The notes under the pieces were generated by a model. It was given only the letters and a program-made list of their open reading frames with translations. It ran no database searches and had not been told where the DNA came from. A stretch of DNA of 20,568 nucleotides. Origin: Branchiostoma floridae (Eukaryota > Chordata > Leptocardii > Amphioxiformes > Branchiostomatidae). Positions 12,501-18,500 of the stretch are shown piece after piece. The stretch lies in NCBI RefSeq assembly GCF_000003815.2, contig NC_049983.1, positions 7,492,915-7,513,482 of the forward strand, read 5' to 3'. A program made the position numbers and the translations under genes. The stretch's first letter is position 1. The number at the start of each line of letters is the position of its first letter.

Positions 12501-15500
12501 GTTAGTTATGTCAAAAGCAGGTGTTGATAAATTCATTGGTATCTGCTTTTTTCAGATTTTGATTTCCAGTTCCCCCTGCCAACTGAAAACATCTCCAGCT
12601 GTGTTCGCTATGATGATATGGAAATGAAAAACGCCAGTGGAATCACTGTTTCCGTTTGGACCTGGTTAGATATCGGTTGTCATCCAAATGCATCGATTTT
12701 TCACTACCGCTGTATGGACAACTTTACTGATGATGGGCTTAATGAAACTGTCAGTCATCCATGTTTCTACATGACATCACCACAAAATCTGCGCCTTGGA
12801 TTAAGAAGGTAAGTACAATATATGATTAGATACATCTTATCCAACCATACTTGACTAAAAATGTGTCTGAAATCATATCATATTTTGAGTGTAACTTGGA
12901 ATCCAGTCTACCGTGGATTGGCCAGGCTACCTTCGGGACAGGAGAAGCTTTCTGCCGCTTGGGTAACCTTTCACAACCGGCAGGAGTTTTGCACGGCGGG
13001 GCTTTGTGTGGCTCGGCAGTCAAAGACTCCCTGGGCAAAGTTCTACCACGTGAAAACCCCACCGGGTGCAGACGATTACCTCGGCGGCAGAAAGCTTTAT
13101 CTGCCCCGTAGAGCCTACACGTAGAGCTACGTAGCCCGCCCAAGTCACGTAAGGACTGGATTCCAGGTGAATTATTTTGGGTGCTGGTTGATCAACTGAT
13201 ACATCGTTGAAAATGGCTACTAAACGAAGTACGAAATGTTTTTGCAGAGGAAACGACACTTCAGAGATACAGACTGGAACCAGTTTGAGTCTTGAAACAT
13301 GGCACCACGTTGGACTTGTATACAGTAACACACACGGCACGTACACGATCATGGTCGATGGGGCCGTGGTTGCCAATAGTAGCTTCCCTCAACAAGAACA
13401 GCAGCAAGAAAGTATTAACCAGCGTGGGTCCTTTTGGCTTGGCTGTTACATAGATGAAGGTAAGTTTTTATATACTCCAGCTTCCTTCTGGTAAAATCAT
13501 TTAAATCTAATGAAAAGTAGAGCAGTGTCATATAAATCCATTTTATGGTCATCTTTTCAAATTTTTTATCTGTTTATTAATCTTGTAGGGTAATCCATTC
13601 AGTTTAACAACTGGTTTCCAAGGGTGCCCTGCAACAAATAAATTTTTTTATCATTATCCGTCCTTCGAATTCTTGTCAAGGGAAAAGACAATGTTAGCGA
13701 GCAGAGACAATGTTATTGAAATAGGAACACATCATCTGAATGATCTGAGGAAGAAGCTCTTTTATACATTTTCATGGTAAGACAAATAGGTGTAAGTTTA
13801 TGGGATAATTCTTCTTTTACTAGGAACACAAAATGGTACGGAGTCATTTTCTGGCTTCATCAGCAACGTGCACATCTGGAACCATGCCAAGAAGGAGTCT
13901 GACTTGCAGGATATGGCAAGAACATGCGTCAACAAGGATGCTGGAAACGTGCTTCACTGGTCTCAGCTAGGTACAGCGGAACAATTGAAAGTGTCGCTTC
14001 AAATTCCTAGTTTGTGTGATGGTAAGTATTGTGATCTATTTGTACCATTGTGATCTCCCAGTACCATATTTTCTATGCCTTCCTCTTAAAGTGCGGGATT
14101 CTTCCAATGCCTTACTTGTTTGCACAGGACATACTTGTTCACTGATGTCTTGTATGGTATGCATGCTGGGTGGCCAATACTTGTCACTTACATTTACATA
14201 ATACTAAACAGACAAACATTTCATCTGAAATTGCCCTGTACCATGATCACATTTGGCGTTAGGCCCCAATACTCCAAACTCTTGCTTTATACATTTCTTA
14301 TGAAGAAAAACAGGCAAACCTTTGGGTACTATTTGGTGCATTTGTAGAATTTCTGCTGCCAGGGACAGTCCCGGTAAAGAGTTGCTTCTTTTACTTGAAA
14401 CTTTACCTGTCTCCAATCATTGTCTCCTTCATAGACACCGATGAGTGTGCATCAGCACCATGCGGAGACAACCAGTGCATAGACCAACTCCGAAACTACA
14501 GCTGCATCTGTAAGGATGGTTTCACCGGACGTAACTGCGAAATAAACATTGATGACTGCCAGGACAACGTGTGTGATAACGGAGCTACCTGCCTCGATGG
14601 TGTGAGAAACTACACCTGTCTGTGTCCAGATGGGTTTGTTGGCGACCTCTGTGAAGTGGAATCAGGTACGTATCATCTGAGAGTCAAACATATAAGTGAC
14701 AATAATGGGTACGAAGTACGCAAATGACGATTAAGTCTTCACAGTAAAAGAAAATTGAATAAAGTATCTTAGTACAAAATGATAAACATACCTCGTACAT
14801 CGTACAAAACGCACATCTAACATAAGTTTCCCTTTATATTGAACTTCAATCTGGTGTGTTACGCCAGAGGGTGGTTATACCTACTGTCAAGATAACGAAA
14901 CAGGTATCTTGAGACATAGATTTTAGAAATGTAACATATAACGTAGATTATGCTTTTCATAGTTAGGAAATGGTAAGTGGAAAGGGAATGAGACTTTTAC
15001 ATTGAATAATTTGCTGAGCACGATGGTTGAACGTTCGGTGGTAACGTTCGAACTTTTAAAAAGAATGAACTTCTTCTGGAACTTTCTTTTTTTACTGGAA
15101 CTTTCTTCTTATCTCTTAAACTTTAGTTGATGGCAACTGGACACCATGGAGTCAGTGGAGTACTTGCAGTGTTTCCTGTGGTGGAGGAAATCACAGCAGG
15201 ACCAGGGAATGTACCAATCCGCGTCCTATCCATGGCGGACGCAATTGCACAGGGCCGCCTACTGAAATAGGCGCGTGTAATACAGAAAAGTGCCCAGGTG
15301 AGAATTGAGTTTTATTGAAACAACTTATATCATAAGAAGTGGCAGAAAGAGATGTGCCGAAAGAAGGCAACCATATTTTAAAGCAAAGTTCTTGCCAATA
15401 TAAGCTTTGCTCGACAATATCAACACATGGATTGTGTTACGATGTCAATGCCAATCATGTATTTGCATTTTCATATCTAATTTTTGATACAGCTGACATG

Positions 15501-18500
15501 TCCTTATGTTACCGGTACCGATGGTCACAATGTATGTAACCCAGATGGAATATTCAGTTGGTAAAACTCGGGATATAAGAAACTTAGCAATCTGTCTTTT
15601 AAGAAATCTCAGAGCTGTATGAAAAAAAAACTAATAGGTCACATATATTCCACAAGACGTTGGGAAGCGAATAACTGACGCTTTGTTTTTGTTGGGGCAA
15701 CGTCGACTTAACTAATGTTTCATGTCCACGGTATCTGTATTTCTCCCAAACAAAACTGCAAAAATAAGATTAGTTCACATAATTCCCTGTTTTATTCCAC
15801 CCACAGTTTGCAAAAATCTAACCGACCCAGTCCACGGGTTTTCAATCTGTAACTCTACCGATGACGAGACTGACTGCGTCATCTCCTGTCAGGACGGGTT
15901 TGAGTTTTATGATCAACCAGTTCTTCACTACCACTGTGGACAGTCAACAGCCTACAGATGGAGCCATGAGACACCAAGGAATCCCATGGCAAGATATCCT
16001 CCATGTACAGGTATCATATCTACATGTATGATACATAAGAAAAATGCTATATTTTGTGTTGCTTTGAATGTATTTTCATGATCCCTCAAGAGTATCTGTT
16101 TTATTTCACAGGGCAAATTACATAAAATGTGAGCCTCATTGCAATTTAAAATGATTATTTTGCATTGTCTTGGTGAGGCCATAATAAGTATATTCATTTC
16201 CTTTTTTTTTTCACAGAGATCACCGTGCCAAAGGCATTGGATGTGAAACATGAAATGACATACTCAAATCTCACTTGCAAGACAAAAGAGCTTGAAAATT
16301 TGGTCAAACTAGAAGTTGAACAAACTATTCAGGCAAACGTTCGAGACATTGGGTGCATCCAGCGTGAATCATGCTACCTCAGGGGAGTAAATGTTGAACA
16401 CTGCTCAGGCATGAATGAGGAAAGCGACACAGTAACAGTAACTATTGAGATTTCGAGCATTTCATTGGGTGACAAGGAGAGAAACAACACCGACAACGTC
16501 CGTTCGTCTAAAGGAGGTAGGAGTTCTCCATGTTCTGATGCACATTTTTTTCTTTTATGTGACTTTAACAAGTACCATGATTTAAGGTAAGCACAGCTAC
16601 CGGGCAATCAAATACTTCATATCATGTCATTGCTTTGATGAGTATTCTTCGTTATAATCATGTATAAATTGAAAGTAGAATTATCCCGGAGACAGATATA
16701 GAACGTAGGCTAAGTAAAGCTAAGTTGTGATGTTGCATTGTGATGGTCATAAGATGCATAGAATTTTTATTGCATCGTAACATAATTTTTGAACACAAGA
16801 AAGTGAAGCTGTATATAGTCAAAACTTTACATCACAACGTACTACCTAATGTCTAACTAATTTCCTATTTCACAGTAATTATTTTGTTGAAATGTTTTTT
16901 GTAATGTAAATTGTAATGTTTTTATAGGGCGCACAAAATCTATGAAGGAACTTGGTTCAACCATAACGGAGCTGGAGTCGGCCGCAACACAGCTAGAAAA
17001 CCTGACTCTCAGTGACGCCTTCACTGTTTACATTCACAATGACCTGTATCCTGTGGACAACAACTCCACAAGGACGCTAGGAGCTCCCGAGTGTGACATC
17101 GGCGAGATCGTGGTTATGTTTTACTGTGGTAAGATCATTTATCATATTACATTCTCTAGATATTTTGTACTGGCCTTACAACGCTTAGATAAACATGTGA
17201 AAATTTTACATGTAATCCATTGTTGAAAATTAGTACAGACGCAAGTTGATAGACAGAGTAGGACTACATGTAACTGTCCTCCTGGTATGACTAACAAAAG
17301 ATTTGGAGCATTTGGCGACAATGATTGCTTAGGTACATGCAGCATGGTTTGTCATAACGTTATATCTATTTCTAACTCAAACAAGGCAAAGATGAAAGAC
17401 ATCACTGTAGGTTAGGAACACAGACAATTACTGCACTTCTTTTTAATACATCGCATGTCAACATTAACTTACCATAAACTCATAAAACTAGATTATGCAT
17501 GCACAGCATTGTGGGGCAGAAGCAAACATATCTAGAACAGAGATAGACAAAAGAAACATAATGAAAGACATACGTGTATTTCTTCACTATGTACATGTGT
17601 GGATAATTTATATCCAATGACCATTGACGCAAGACTGAATGCTTATAAGTTATAACGTTGATCATACAGTGCCCTGTCCTGTGGGGACCCGCTTCAGTAA
17701 CGGGAAGTGCATGAAGTGTGAGCAAGGCACCTACCAGAACAAGACCGGGCAGGTGCACTGCGTTGCTTGTCCTCCTGGTCTGACCACCGAAGGATTTGGA
17801 GCGTTCGACGAAGATGATTGTTCCGGTACGTGCAGTCATGCTTATAGAAGACCATTCTTACCATTACGGAATTAGACAAGTAATGAAGACCAAATTAACA
17901 TAACCAACCAGAACGCTGTAACCATAGTTTTTAATGATTGGACCTGTCATACTTGTGACAATAAAAGAGATATTTTGTTCATTGAAATTAAATCATAAAA
18001 TGACTTCATGCCTTCTATCTTTCAAGAAGACTATCAACTTAATTTGTTATTTGGTTGGAGGAGGTTATTAACTAATATACATTATCATGCAAATTGGACC
18101 TTATTTGCATTATTAATATTAAACTCATGTAATATACACATGATTCAGTTGTAAATGTTAAGATATATGGCGAAGGAATGGTTTCGGTTGTTAACATCTG
18201 ATATATAACATCCTTTACCCTACCAGTGACGGAAACTGCAGGTAGTACTGGACAACCTACTACTCGTGTACATGTGCTTGCTCAAACACCAGGTAAGCGT
18301 GATGGTGTGTTTTGTAAATAAAAACTTTTCTTATGCATAACAAAATAGAAAAGTCTTAGTTATTCAATGTAACTGAAATAACGAAATCTGCATTAAAGTT
18401 AAGCTTGCAGACAACATAAAGATGAAAAATGTAGACATTGAAATCGAATATTTGAGATTTAGTTGTTTCGTAGATTGTAGAAATTAAACATAGGTTATGT

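Noticed and set aside
12826-13143. Open frames of 86-105 residues on both strands
   Set aside because: Both translate the arms of the foldback element at 12897-13165, so the similar peptides on the two strands simply reflect its palindrome.
17480-17839. Minus-strand open frame of 119 residues
   Set aside because: It is the antisense shadow of the GCC2 exon at 17670-17825.
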